Part shown: in pieces, positions 45,533 through 55,138 of the stretch
How positions within the stretch are numbered: the stretch's first letter is position 1
Layout of the letters: the number at the start of each line of letters is the position of its first letter
Origin: Pseudomonadota bacterium
Lineage (GTDB): Bacteria > Pseudomonadota > Alphaproteobacteria > Rhizobiales > Devosiaceae
Direction of reading: 5' to 3'
DNA length: 63,041 nucleotides
Assembly (NCBI GenBank): GCA_023437755.1
Contig: JAEZFJ010000097.1
Location: forward strand, 1 to 63,041
Program-made: the position numbers and the translations under genes
Notes under the pieces: generated by a model
Told to the model about the DNA's origin: nothing
Databases searched by the model: none
Seen by the model: the letters and a program-made list of their open reading frames with translations, nothing else

Positions 45533-46747
45533 TCAGTCGCGCGGACCGCAGACCACCTGTCGGCGCCCCAGCCGTTCCTGCATATCGATCGCCCAGCCGT
45601 CCGGGTTGATCGGGATCACGCAGGGCCCCTCCCGGTCGAGGCACGCGATGGCGGTGTCCCAGTGACGGTCCGGGCGCGGCTCCACGCGCCAGGCACCGAC
45701 ATGCGCCAGCGGCACGAGCAGCGTGGCGACGGCCGCGGTCCACCACGATCGCTGCAGCAGCACGACGGCCCACGTCAGCAGGACGACCGGCACCACGTGA
45801 TAGCGGTCCGCGAGGATCAGGCCGGGATGGGCGCGCATCGAGACGATGGTGGCAGTCCAGACCACCAACGCGCACCCCGCACAAACCGCCGCGGGCCAGT
45901 GTCGTCGCCTGACGGCCAGCATCGCGGTAGTCGCGACCAGGGCGAGGCCGGCCGCCAGCGCCGCCATTGGCGCCATGCGCGCAAGCACCAGGTCGCCCGC
46001 CCATCGGCCGATGAGGCTGCCGGTCATCGCATGGGCCGCCAGCGCGATCAGGTCGCCGGGGGTGCCCGGCACCTGCAGGCGCCCACTCGCCACCAGCGTC
46101 GCGGCCTGCACGGCGGTCATCAGCACGGCGGGGAGCACCGCCGCCCACGCCAGGCCCGACGCCCTGCCGACAGCCAGCCGCACGACCAACAGCGGCATCA
46201 GGTGGAGCGCCGCGGGCGACGACCCGGCGGCCAGCAGTAGCGTCGCCGCGTCGGTCACCATGTCGCGTGGCGTCGCGGGCAGTCGGCTCGCCAGCCACAG
46301 TGGGAACAGCAGCGTGAGATACCAGTGCCCGTAGGACGGTGCAAACAGCACCTCGGCGGCCATCGGCGGCAGCGCCAGGGGGACGACCATCGCGACGCGC
46401 GCCCACGGTGCGGCCGGCAGACGCGGACTCGCCAGCGCCCGGCACACCAGCGCCGGCGGCACGAGCGACGCCGCGGCATAGAGATGTGGCGCGTAGGCGG
46501 CGGGCGCCCATGAGGCGGCCCACGCCGTCAGTCGTGGAAAGACGTGCAGGTATCCCGCGTACTGGTGGGCGATGGCCGACAGGCCGCACCGCCACGCGTC
46601 CAGGAAGAAGACGACCCCGTCCTCGGCCCACAACTGCGGAGTCAGGACGGCGTCTGGCCGCCGCCAGATCGAGAGCCCGGCACAGACACCCAGCAGGAGC
46701 AGCCAGCCGCGGCCCGGGGCCCAGGTCATGGCCGTCGAGTGTCTCAC
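45533..46747 (-). CDS. Polytopic membrane protein, possible GT-C-type glycosyltransferase
   Basis: The protein of about 404 residues has about ten hydrophobic helices. Near the N terminus the AEDGVVFFLDAW segment carries an acidic pair in the first loop, as in GT-C glycosyltransferases, but no confident family assignment is possible. The C-terminal tail has two cysteines (ACLDREGPC). I start it at GTG 46747, overlapping the upstream YdjM-like stop in GTGA; ATG 46729 is the alternative. It shares an operon with the YdjM-like gene. Confidence 0.6.
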   Translation of the reverse strand: MRHSTAMTWAPGRGWLLLLGVCAGLSIWRRPDAVLTPQLWAEDGVVFFLDAWRCGLSAIAHQYAGYLHVFPRLTAWAASWAPAAYAPHLYAAASLVPPALVCRALASPRLPAAPWARVAMVVPLALPPMAAEVLFAPSYGHWYLTLLFPLWLASRLPATPRDMVTDAATLLLAAGSSPAALHLMPLLVVRLAVGRASGLAWAAVLPAVLMTAVQAATLVASGRLQVPGTPGDLIALAAHAMTGSLIGRWAGDLVLARMAPMAALAAGLALVATTAMLAVRRRHWPAAVCAGCALVVWTATIVSMRAHPGLILADRYHVVPVVLLTWAVVLLQRSWWTAAVATLLVPLAHVGAWRVEPRPDRHWDTAIACLDREGPCVIPINPDGWAIDMQERLGRRQVVCGPRD

Positions 46748-47763
46748 GGCGACCGGCGTTGGAGGTGTCCGCCGAGCCAGACGAGCGCCTCCACCGGCTG
46801 GCCGTCGCGGTCGAGCGACCCGCCGAACCACATCGCACATCGCAGGGGCGTCCACGGAGGGCGTACGTCCTGGTGCGGCACGCCCTCCTGCGGGTCGGCG
46901 GCCTCGTCGGCCGTCCAGCAGAAGCGCGCATCCGACCAGAACACGACGTGCCCGCCCTCGCGCGGCTCGCGCGTCACGAACGCGTAAGGATGCACCTGCG
47001 CGAAGTTCCGCGCCGTGGCGAACTGCCTGCGCGATGCCAGGGCGACATCGGTGCCCTCGCGCGTCGCCTGCGTGAAGCGCAGGTGCGGCACGCCGCTCCA
47101 GCCGTCCACACTCCATGCCCGCACGTCGCCGGTCGCGGTCCGGTCGAAGAAGAGCCAGTCGCGCCACGATCCCCAGGCGGCCTCGGTGCCGGTTCGCACG
47201 ACCTCCGGGCCCGAGGCCTGGCGGTAGACGGCCGTGGCCCACGACCGCGTGACGAGTTTGGCTGCGCAGAGCACCGCGAGCAGCGTCAGGGCCACCATTG
47301 CAGCCTGGCGGGGCCGGCGCGGCCACACGTACAACGCCGCCGCACCCGCCAACAGGCAGGCGATGGCGAGCGGGTCGGCCATCGCGACCACCGGTGCCGT
47401 CAGTCGCCACGACGACAGCGGCCAGAACGGCTGCAGGGTGGCGCTCGAGACGAGATCGAAGACGACGTGGCTGAGCGTGCCGACCCACGCGGCCAGGATG
47501 AGCGCGGGCCACGGGGTGTCGCGGGCCCCGTACCGGACCACGGCGGCCGTGAGCACCGCCGTGGCGAGCGTCCCGACGAGTGAATGCGTTCCGGCCTCGT
47601 GCCAGCGCAGGTAGATGTCCCACCCCGCGCCCATCAGCACCGCGTCCACGTCCGGTGCCATCCCACCCGCCGTCGTCGCCACCACGAGCGCCCGCGAAGT
47701 GTGCCGCTCGTCACGCAGTGCGGCGAGCATGCGCGCGAACAGGAGGTGAGAGACGGGATCCAT
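46744..47763 (-). CDS. YdjM-like membrane-bound metal-dependent hydrolase (DUF457)
   Basis: The 339-residue protein has MDPVSHLLFARMLAAL at the start, GGMAPDVDAVLM and HEAGTHSLVGTLATAV, which follow the His/Asp pattern of YdjM/DUF457 hydrolases. There are four or five helices in the first half and a soluble C-terminal half of about 150 residues. Homologues act on unknown membrane-associated substrates. It precedes the possible glycosyltransferase with a 4-nt overlap. A heptamer array begins 20 bases upstream of the start. Confidence 0.75.
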   Translation of the reverse strand: MDPVSHLLFARMLAALRDERHTSRALVVATTAGGMAPDVDAVLMGAGWDIYLRWHEAGTHSLVGTLATAVLTAAVVRYGARDTPWPALILAAWVGTLSHVVFDLVSSATLQPFWPLSSWRLTAPVVAMADPLAIACLLAGAAALYVWPRRPRQAAMVALTLLAVLCAAKLVTRSWATAVYRQASGPEVVRTGTEAAWGSWRDWLFFDRTATGDVRAWSVDGWSGVPHLRFTQATREGTDVALASRRQFATARNFAQVHPYAFVTREPREGGHVVFWSDARFCWTADEAADPQEGVPHQDVRPPWTPLRCAMWFGGSLDRDGQPVEALVWLGGHLQRRSP

Positions 47764-47783
47764 GGGGAGGACGGGACGTGATG

Positions 47784-47881
47784 CCTAACGCCTAACGCCT
47801 AACGCCTAACGCCCAACGACTGATGCCTGATGTCGCACGCCGCACGCCGCACGCCGCACGCCGCACGCCTCATGCCTGAGG
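47784..47881. repeat. Fourteen-unit drifting heptamer array
   Basis: Units run without frame slip: CCTAACG four times, CCCAACG, ACTGATG, CCTGATG, TCGCACG, CCGCACG four times, CCTCATG, CCTGAGG. The word changes gradually but the 7-nt register is kept for 98 bases. It lies between the YdjM-like and LpxL-like genes. Confidence 0.8.
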
Positions 47882-47909
47882 GCTCGTGTTGCGGGGCTTC
47901 GACCTGCGA

Positions 47910-48878
47910 TCAGGCCCCCGCAGACCGTGGACCGTGGACCGTAGACCGTTCTCTGTCCTCGAAGTACGGATAGAACTGATACCAGCACTCCGGACGTTGG
48001 CGAATCTGGGCTTCGAGCACGTCGGCCACGGCCTGCGCGGCTCGGCGCATTTCCTGGTCACGCGGGGCGGAGCGGTCCACGTAGATCGGCTCGGCGGGTA
48101 TTGCGCGGAAACGCCCGTGCCCCTCTCGCACCAGGGTCATCGGGACGAGTGGAGCGCCGGTCAGGTACGCAAGGAGCGCAGGCGTGCCGAGGAACTCGAC
48201 GTCGCGACCAAAGAACGTCACGGGGACCCTGTCGCGGTCGACCGCCCGGTCCATCAGCAACGCCACGGCCCGGCCTTCCGACAACTTGCGGCGAATCTGC
48301 AGCGGCGTGTCGAGTGACTGGCGCACCTCGAGCGTGTCCACGCCGAGCGACTCGCGGATGCGCAGGCGATAGGCATGCACGTGCGGGTCGGGCTCGGCCA
48401 TCGCCACCACCGTCAGCGGCACGCCGAGCGCCCGCATCACGATCGCCCCGGCCTCCCAGTTGCCGAAATGCCCCGTCACCAGGATCACGCCGCGGCCCTG
48501 TGCCATGGCGCCCTGCAGCCGCTCGCCGTGTTCGTACGCGAAACGTTCGAGCACCACCTCCCGTGGCCAGCGCAGCGCCTTGATGAAGTCGACGTAGTCG
48601 TTGGCGTAGCTCACGTAGGTGGCCAGCGCGCGGCGGTACAACTGTCGGCGGCTCTCGCCGGGAAAGACGACCGACAGATTCTGGACGAGCGCGGTGGTCG
48701 CAGAAGGCAGGGCCCGCCGCAACACACGCGCGCCCACCTGCACGATGGGCCAGTCGAGCGGCCGTGGCGTGTAGATGGATCCGTAGTAGCCCAGCGTGAA
48801 GACGAGGCCATTGTTGAAGCCGTGCGAGATCCAGCGGATGGGCTCCCGGCGCCAGGACGGAGCGTGTGTGGCCATCAT
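47910..48878 (-). CDS. LpxL/HtrB-like lysophospholipid acyltransferase
   Basis: The 322-residue protein has an N-terminal membrane anchor and the catalytic HX4E motif TGHFGNWEAG (His and Glu), as in LpxL-family lipid A acyltransferases. Aryl polyene clusters encode such an enzyme to join the polyene acyl chain to a lipid. It overlaps the GT2 stop by ATGA (48875-48878). The last residues (STVHGPRSAGA) are encoded partly by CCGTGGA-type heptamers at 47924-47950, so the C terminus is repeat-modified. Confidence 0.85.
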   Translation of the reverse strand: MMATHAPSWRREPIRWISHGFNNGLVFTLGYYGSIYTPRPLDWPIVQVGARVLRRALPSATTALVQNLSVVFPGESRRQLYRRALATYVSYANDYVDFIKALRWPREVVLERFAYEHGERLQGAMAQGRGVILVTGHFGNWEAGAIVMRALGVPLTVVAMAEPDPHVHAYRLRIRESLGVDTLEVRQSLDTPLQIRRKLSEGRAVALLMDRAVDRDRVPVTFFGRDVEFLGTPALLAYLTGAPLVPMTLVREGHGRFRAIPAEPIYVDRSAPRDQEMRRAAQAVADVLEAQIRQRPECWYQFYPYFEDRERSTVHGPRSAGA

Positions 48879-49549
48879 CGCGGTAGCGGCACGAACCGGT
48901 AGAACACGGCCAGCAGGACGTTGCGTGACGTGTCGCGCACCGGGCGCAGCTTGCTGCGCGACCCGTTGTAGACCGCCGATACAGGCACGCCGACCACACG
49001 AGCGCGTCGGCGCCCCAGCTTCACGATCATCTCGGTCTCGATCTCGTACCCCCGCCCGCACAAACCCAGGCCATCCACCGCGTCGAGCGCCAGCAGACGG
49101 AAGCCCGACTGCGTGTCGTTCAGCGGCACGCCGAGCAGCGACGAGAGCAGGCGGCTGCCCAGCACGTTGGCCCAATAACGTGACGCCGGCATCGCGGCCC
49201 GCTGGAACACGCGCTCGCCGACCACGAGCGCGGCGCCCGTGGATCGGCCCGCGTCGATGAGCCGAGGGATCTCGTCGGGCCGGTGCTGGAGGTCACCGTC
49301 CATCAGCAGGACGTGCGTGGTGCCCGTCCCCCGCAGCTGCTCGAGGCCTGCGCGCACTGCCGACCCCTTGCCCGCATTGCTGGGCATCGTCAGCACGTCG
49401 GCGCCAGCGGCCCGGGCCGCGTCGCCCGTGCCGTCCGTGGACCCATCGTCCACCACCAGGACGGAGGCGACGTGCGGCAGCGCCCCCCGCACCACGTCGG
49501 CGATGGTCTCACGTTCGTTCAGGGCCGGGACGACCGCCACGACCTTCAT
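48875..49549 (-). CDS. Family 2 glycosyltransferase
   Basis: The 224-residue GT2 enzyme has VVAVVPALNERETI, the nucleotide-sugar binding DDGSTDGT and MDGDLQHRPDE, and the acceptor-site DTQSGFRLL, close to the dolichyl-phosphate mannose synthase/polyprenyl-phosphate group. Aryl polyene loci contain a GT2 gene of this kind. It overlaps the MMPL stop and start by ATGA on both sides and is part of the minus-strand export block. Confidence 0.9.
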   Translation of the reverse strand: MKVVAVVPALNERETIADVVRGALPHVASVLVVDDGSTDGTGDAARAAGADVLTMPSNAGKGSAVRAGLEQLRGTGTTHVLLMDGDLQHRPDEIPRLIDAGRSTGAALVVGERVFQRAAMPASRYWANVLGSRLLSSLLGVPLNDTQSGFRLLALDAVDGLGLCGRGYEIETEMIVKLGRRRARVVGVPVSAVYNGSRSKLRPVRDTSRNVLLAVFYRFVPLPR

Positions 49550-52011
49550 GCGTCGCGACTCCGGCTCACGAGCAGGGCGGGCAGCGTCAGGAGGGCGGCG
49601 AGCAGGGACATGCCTATCGTGGCGACCGACGCCATGCCGAGGGAATACAGCGGCACGTAGTCAGACCGGATGAGCGTACCAAACCCCACGAGCGTGGTGA
49701 CGCCGGCCAGCAGCATCGCGGGGCCGACGAGGGCGATGGCCTGCTCGGCAGACGCGCGGTCGCGGCTCCGGAGGGTGGGGTGCACGAGGTGGATGCCGTA
49801 GTCCACGCCGATGCCGAGGAACATCAGCACGGCAAAGACGCTGAAGAGGTCCAGGACGACGCCGGCCCAGCCGAGGGCGCCGAGACCCCACACGAGCCCA
49901 AGGACCGTCGGGACCAGCGCGTAGAGCGTCGGCGTCACGGCCCGGAACTCGAGCCAGATGAGCAGCACCACCACCAGCGCCGCCACGCCGAGGCCCGCCG
50001 ACAACTCCCGCGGGAAGCGCTCGGCCAGCGACCGGTTGACGACGGGGATGCCCGTCAGCACCATCGACGGATGCTGCGCCACTGCCGCGCCGAGCGCGGA
50101 TCGCGCCGCTTCGTCCTCCGGCGTCACGTAAGTCACCGCGAACACGTTGCCATCGCGTGCCTCGGCCACGAAGCGCCCGACGAGATCGCCGAGCCCGGCG
50201 TCGCGATATCCGGCAAGCGTCAGCCGCGCGTCCGGATCGAGCAGCGTGTCGAGCTGTTGCCTGAACGGCGCGAACGTGCCGGGCACGAACCCCTGGGCAA
50301 GGGCCGCGGCATCGACCGCGTCCGCCGTGCCTCCGGCCATGCCACGCGCGCCGCCGATGGCCGCGGCGCGCCGCGCCTGCACCGCATCCGGCGGCAGGAG
50401 CGTCGCGGGCCCCGAGATTCGCAGCCCCGGCACGTCTCGAAGTGCCGTGTCGAGGGCCGCCGCCCGCTCGAGCGCGGGGCCGACGGACGCCGCGCGATCG
50501 ACCACCAGGTACACGTCACGCGGAAGCCCGAAGCGTTGACTGATCTCCTGCTCTACGACGAACCCGTCACCCTGCGGGCGCAGCCGCTCGAGCGCCGGAT
50601 CCACCTGCACACGCGTGAGTCCGGCCGCGAGCGGCACCGTGACGATGGCCGAGGCCACCAGGATGAGGCGCCGGTGCCTCGTGACGAAGCGCGCGAGCGA
50701 CGGAAGGGTCAGGTCACGAGCCCGCGTGGCCCACGAGGCCTGCGGTAACCCGGCGACGAGCACCGTGAGCGTCAGCACCGCCGTCAACAACACACCGAGG
50801 CCGACGATGAGCCCGAGCTGCTGCAGGCTCGGGAAGCTCATGAACCAGAGGCCGAGGAAGGTGGCCGTGGTGGTCACCGCTCCGAGCAGGATGCTCACGC
50901 CCGTCCCGCCGAGCCGGCCCACGGCCTGCTGCGGTGTCAGTCCGCGCGCCAGCGCCTCACGGTACGCCACAAACAACAGGACCAGCCCATCGTCGCCGAG
51001 GCCGAACAGCATGGCCGACGACCCCGTGGCCGCCGCCGACAACTCGACGCCCATCAGCTGATGCACGCCGAGCGTCACCATCGTGGCCAGGAGAATCGGC
51101 ACGCCGCCGAAGACCACCACCCAGATGCTGCGGAAGGCCAGGTAGAGCACGCCGAGAATGCCGATCGACGACCACACCGTGTTCGAGATGGCCTCGCTGC
51201 GCACGAGGGCCTCGGTCTCGATGGCCGTCCGATGGCCGCCGGCGACGTCGATGCGTGGCATCGGCAGCTCGTCGAGGGCGAGGCTCTCGGCCACCGACGC
51301 CACGGCCTCGGCGCGGGCGCCGTCCACGGCCTCGAGCAGGCGCCTCGCGTAGGTCGTGTCGAACGGCGGTCCGGTGGGGTGCACGAGCAGCAGCTGTGCC
51401 CGCCCATCCGCGGTGATGTAGCCGTCGGTGCGCCCAGGGTCAGTCTGCAGCGCGGCGGTCGCGCCGCCGAGCGTCGGCCGCAGCAACTCGAACCAGCCCA
51501 GGGGATCGCGCTGCACGAGCGCCTTGATCTCGGGCGAGGCCAGTGCCAACAGGTCGCGCGCCGCGGCGACGCGGGCCTCCACACTGTCTGGATGCATCCG
51601 CGCCAGTGCCTCCTCGAGCGTGCCATCGTCGAGCAGCAGCAGCTGGCGGCTGGTGAGGTAGGTCCAGTCCTTGTCGGGATCGAGCGGGCCGGCGTCCACG
51701 CGGACGACGTCGGGCAGCGCCCGCAGCCGTTCGGTGAGCGCGGCCACCAGGTCGCGGTAGTCGTCGATGCCGTAGCCGTCGGGCGCCTCGACGAAGACAT
51801 AGAGCGCATCCAGACTGCCGAACGTGTCGAGATAGTCGCCGAAGGCCTGCACGGCGCCTTCGTCGCGCGGCATCAGGTGCAGCACGTCGGCGTCGAACCG
51901 CAAGCGGCTCAAGGGGACGAGGCTTGCCAGTGCCACGACCGCGGCGAGCGCCAGCACGGCCACTCGGCGCGAACGCGCCCACGACATGAGGGCCTGGACT
52001 GCAGCGAGCAC
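49546..52011 (-). CDS. MMPL/RND-superfamily lipid exporter
   Basis: The 821-residue inner membrane protein has about 12 helices and two periplasmic domains. The first membrane block contains AMLFGLGDDGLVLLFVAY and the second MFLGIGVDYGIHLVH, the paired acidic motifs of HAE3/MMPL exporters. Homologues in aryl polyene and hopanoid loci move large lipids to the periplasmic face. It starts at GTG 52011 (ATG 51987 possible), only nine bases after the LolA-like gene. Confidence 0.9.
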   Translation of the reverse strand: MLAAVQALMSWARSRRVAVLALAAVVALASLVPLSRLRFDADVLHLMPRDEGAVQAFGDYLDTFGSLDALYVFVEAPDGYGIDDYRDLVAALTERLRALPDVVRVDAGPLDPDKDWTYLTSRQLLLLDDGTLEEALARMHPDSVEARVAAARDLLALASPEIKALVQRDPLGWFELLRPTLGGATAALQTDPGRTDGYITADGRAQLLLVHPTGPPFDTTYARRLLEAVDGARAEAVASVAESLALDELPMPRIDVAGGHRTAIETEALVRSEAISNTVWSSIGILGVLYLAFRSIWVVVFGGVPILLATMVTLGVHQLMGVELSAAATGSSAMLFGLGDDGLVLLFVAYREALARGLTPQQAVGRLGGTGVSILLGAVTTTATFLGLWFMSFPSLQQLGLIVGLGVLLTAVLTLTVLVAGLPQASWATRARDLTLPSLARFVTRHRRLILVASAIVTVPLAAGLTRVQVDPALERLRPQGDGFVVEQEISQRFGLPRDVYLVVDRAASVGPALERAAALDTALRDVPGLRISGPATLLPPDAVQARRAAAIGGARGMAGGTADAVDAAALAQGFVPGTFAPFRQQLDTLLDPDARLTLAGYRDAGLGDLVGRFVAEARDGNVFAVTYVTPEDEAARSALGAAVAQHPSMVLTGIPVVNRSLAERFPRELSAGLGVAALVVVLLIWLEFRAVTPTLYALVPTVLGLVWGLGALGWAGVVLDLFSVFAVLMFLGIGVDYGIHLVHPTLRSRDRASAEQAIALVGPAMLLAGVTTLVGFGTLIRSDYVPLYSLGMASVATIGMSLLAALLTLPALLVSRSRDA

Positions 52012-52020
52012 GCGAGGCGA

Positions 52021-52680
52021 CTAGCGGCCGGGCGCCGTGAACACGGCGGGGTCCACGACGGGGTTGACGACCACGTCGCTGAAGTCCATGCGTCGGCGGT
52101 CTCCGCCCGGCAGATCCATTTCGAGCGACTCGAGCAGCAGCGACTGCTGGCCGATCCAGAGGTGCAGGCGTTCGAGGCCCTCGCGCAGTTGCCGCCGGCG
52201 AGGCACGAAGGTGACCTTCCACGTAGACGGACGGTCTTCATCGACCACCGCGGTGATGTCGAACAGCTTGCGCAGCTCGTCGGGCGACTTGCCGACGATG
52301 GTTCGCGTGGCACGCTGCAGCGCCGACCGGACGTCGCGGCTCTCGTGCAGTTGCCGCGCGGGCCAGTCCACCGTCATGCGGCCGTCGGTGATGCGGACGA
52401 CGCGCGGGTCGGGGTGCTCGTAGGTCAACACGACGTTCGACGGCCGTTCTGCCACGACCCGGCCGCGCAGCACGAGGGGGCGCGACAGCAGGGTCGAGGT
52501 GGTCGTCTCGACGAAGGACGCCGACACGGTCTTCAGCGAGGCCTCCATGGGGGCCCCGCGGCGGTAGATCTCGTCGAACAGATCGTCGGCCTGCGGGCGC
52601 GTCGTCGCGGGGCCCAGCAGGGCCACGACAAGTGCCAGGACGGCAGCACGGGAGGGGCGGAGGCCGAATTGTGAGGCCAT
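52021..52680 (-). CDS. LolA-like periplasmic lipid carrier
   Basis: The 219-residue protein has a signal peptide (about residues 1-31) followed by a LolA-type half-barrel: VSASFVETTTSTLLSRPLVLRGRVVAERPSNVVLTYEHPDP is the typical hydrophobic-cavity start. Aryl polyene loci encode such a carrier, thought to shuttle the product across the periplasm after the MMPL pump. Its ATG (52680-52678) shares CATG with the ATG of the divergent ketosynthase gene. Confidence 0.85.
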   Translation of the reverse strand: MASQFGLRPSRAAVLALVVALLGPATTRPQADDLFDEIYRRGAPMEASLKTVSASFVETTTSTLLSRPLVLRGRVVAERPSNVVLTYEHPDPRVVRITDGRMTVDWPARQLHESRDVRSALQRATRTIVGKSPDELRKLFDITAVVDEDRPSTWKVTFVPRRRQLREGLERLHLWIGQQSLLLESLEMDLPGGDRRRMDFSDVVVNPVVDPAVFTAPGR

Positions 52681-53938
52681 GAATCGAAATGGTAACGTAC
52701 CGGCCGTGCGACGGCGGACGGTAATCACGAGCGTCGCGGCATTTTCACCGGCGGGTGTGGAGGTGGACGCGTTCGGTGCGGCCTTGCTCGCCGGCCAGCC
52801 CCTCCACCGGCCCATCACCTCGTTCGACACGGCGGCGCTCACGTCGAAGCAGGCCGCCGAGATGCTCGATTTCGACGCGTCGCGCGTGATCGCGCCGATG
52901 AAGCTGCGCCGCATGGACGAGGTGGGCCGCCTCGCGGTGGCCGCGGCACACCACCTCATGGAGGCGGCGGGGCTGGACGTCGCCGGCGGCGGGCACGACG
53001 CGCTCGGCGTGGTGCTCGGCACTTGCACGTGTGGCGTCCACAGCACGGGCGAGTTCCTCGACCGTCTCCAGGATCTCGGCCCGACCGGCGCGCCCGCGCT
53101 GCTGTTCAGCAACACGGTCGGCAACGCCGCCGCGAGCCTCGTGGCGCTCGAGTACCGCTTGCGCGGACCCAACACCACCGTCAGCTACAAGGAGGTGTCC
53201 GGCCTGGCTGCCGTGGCGCTGGCCACAGACCTGCTGCGCCGCGGCAAGGCCGAGGCGCTGCTGTGCGGCGGCGCCGAGGACATCTACGACCTCTACTTCG
53301 AAGTCCACGACTGGTTCGGCGTGTTGTCGCATGAGGGTGAGCACCCGGAAGGCGCCCGTCCCTTCGATCGCACCCGCAACGGGTTCGTGATGGGTGAAGG
53401 CGCGTACCTCGTGATGCTCGAGGATGCCGCCGCGGCCGAGGCCAGGGGAGCGTCGGCGGTCGCAGAGATCGTCGGCATCGGCGCCTCGAGCGCGGTCACG
53501 CCGCTGAACGCCTGGCCGACCGACAGCGAGGCGTTGGCTTTCTGCCTGCAAAGTGCGCTCGACGATGCCGGGGTGACCCCTGGCGAGGTGGGCGCCGTGT
53601 ATGCCGCGGCCAACGGCTCACCCGTGCTGGACGCGACAGAGGCAGCGGCACTTGCCACGGTGTTCGGCGGCCACGACGTGCCCATCACATCGGTCAAGGC
53701 CATCACGGGGGAGGGCGGCATGGCAGCGACCGGCGCACTCGTCGGCGCGGTCGTGTGCGGCGCGCAGGGGCTCGTGCCCCCGGTGGCGGGGCTGACGAGC
53801 CCTGACCCCTCGCTTCCCGCGCTCGACTTCGTGCGGCACGCGCCTCGTCCCTTGCGCTCGCCCCATGTCGTGGTGAACGGCGTCGCAAGCGGCGGCACGC
53901 TCTACAGCCTGGTGGTCCGCACGGCACGCACGCCCTGA
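52679..53938 (+). CDS. Ketosynthase-fold protein lacking the catalytic triad (chain-length-factor-like)
   Basis: The 419-residue thiolase-fold protein aligns with FabF-type enzymes, but the nucleophile Cys position is Glu172 (SYKEVSG), the first His position reads AANGSP instead of NAHGT, and the second reads KAITGEGG instead of a GH motif. This is the pattern of a catalytically dead partner such as KS-beta/CLF of type II PKS and ApeC of aryl polyene clusters, which sets chain length in a heterodimer with an active KS (here 58983). ATG 52679 is the first start; GTG 52706 is possible and would remove the overlap with the divergent LolA-like gene. Confidence 0.85.
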   Translation: MNRNGNVPAVRRRTVITSVAAFSPAGVEVDAFGAALLAGQPLHRPITSFDTAALTSKQAAEMLDFDASRVIAPMKLRRMDEVGRLAVAAAHHLMEAAGLDVAGGGHDALGVVLGTCTCGVHSTGEFLDRLQDLGPTGAPALLFSNTVGNAAASLVALEYRLRGPNTTVSYKEVSGLAAVALATDLLRRGKAEALLCGGAEDIYDLYFEVHDWFGVLSHEGEHPEGARPFDRTRNGFVMGEGAYLVMLEDAAAAEARGASAVAEIVGIGASSAVTPLNAWPTDSEALAFCLQSALDDAGVTPGEVGAVYAAANGSPVLDATEAAALATVFGGHDVPITSVKAITGEGGMAATGALVGAVVCGAQGLVPPVAGLTSPDPSLPALDFVRHAPRPLRSPHVVVNGVASGGTLYSLVVRTARTP

Positions 53939-54107
53939 CGGTTGCGCGCTCACGCGGCGCCGTGACATCCTCCGCGCCCACGCCCGTCCAGCTCGACCCG
54001 CCCGACGTTAACTCCGTTCAGCTGCGCGTCCGCGTACGGCCACGACCGGCGACCTACGGTACACTTGTGTGTTCGGCCCGTGGTGCGGGACCGGATGGGG
54101 TTGCAAC

Positions 54108-54859
<752 letters not shown>

Positions 54860-54863
<4 letters not shown>

Positions 54864-55138
54864 CCGTGCAGACAGGACACATGGACACACTTCGAACCGA
54901 CATCAAGCAGGCCATCGTCCGAGCGCTGAAGCTCCCGATGCAGCCGGAAGACATCGACAACGCCGCCCCGCTCTTCGGCGAGGGCCTGGGACTCGACTCG
55001 ATCGACGCCCTCGAACTCGTGCTCGAAATCGAACGCTCGTTCGGCGTGGTCATCGGTGACGAAGAGACCGGCGGCAAGGTGCTGCAGTCGGTCGACAGCA
55101 TCGCGGCGTTCATCGAGGCACAGCGCAAGACGGCGTAG
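54860..55138 (+). CDS. Acyl carrier protein
   Basis: A 92-residue acidic protein has the phosphopantetheine attachment motif GLGLDSIDALELV, with Ser47 as the modified residue. It is the carrier for the polyene synthesis genes around it. ATG 54860 overlaps the KR stop; a second ATG is at 54881. The GTG of the deacetylase follows directly. Confidence 0.92.

Noticed and set aside
46748..47623. Long upstream extension of the membrane protein at 45533
   Set aside because: It is an out-of-frame overlap of the YdjM-like gene, Arg/Pro/Gly-rich, and typical of GC-rich shadow frames.
47784..47881. CRISPR array
   Set aside because: Units are only 7 nt, contiguous and without spacers; no cas genes are present.
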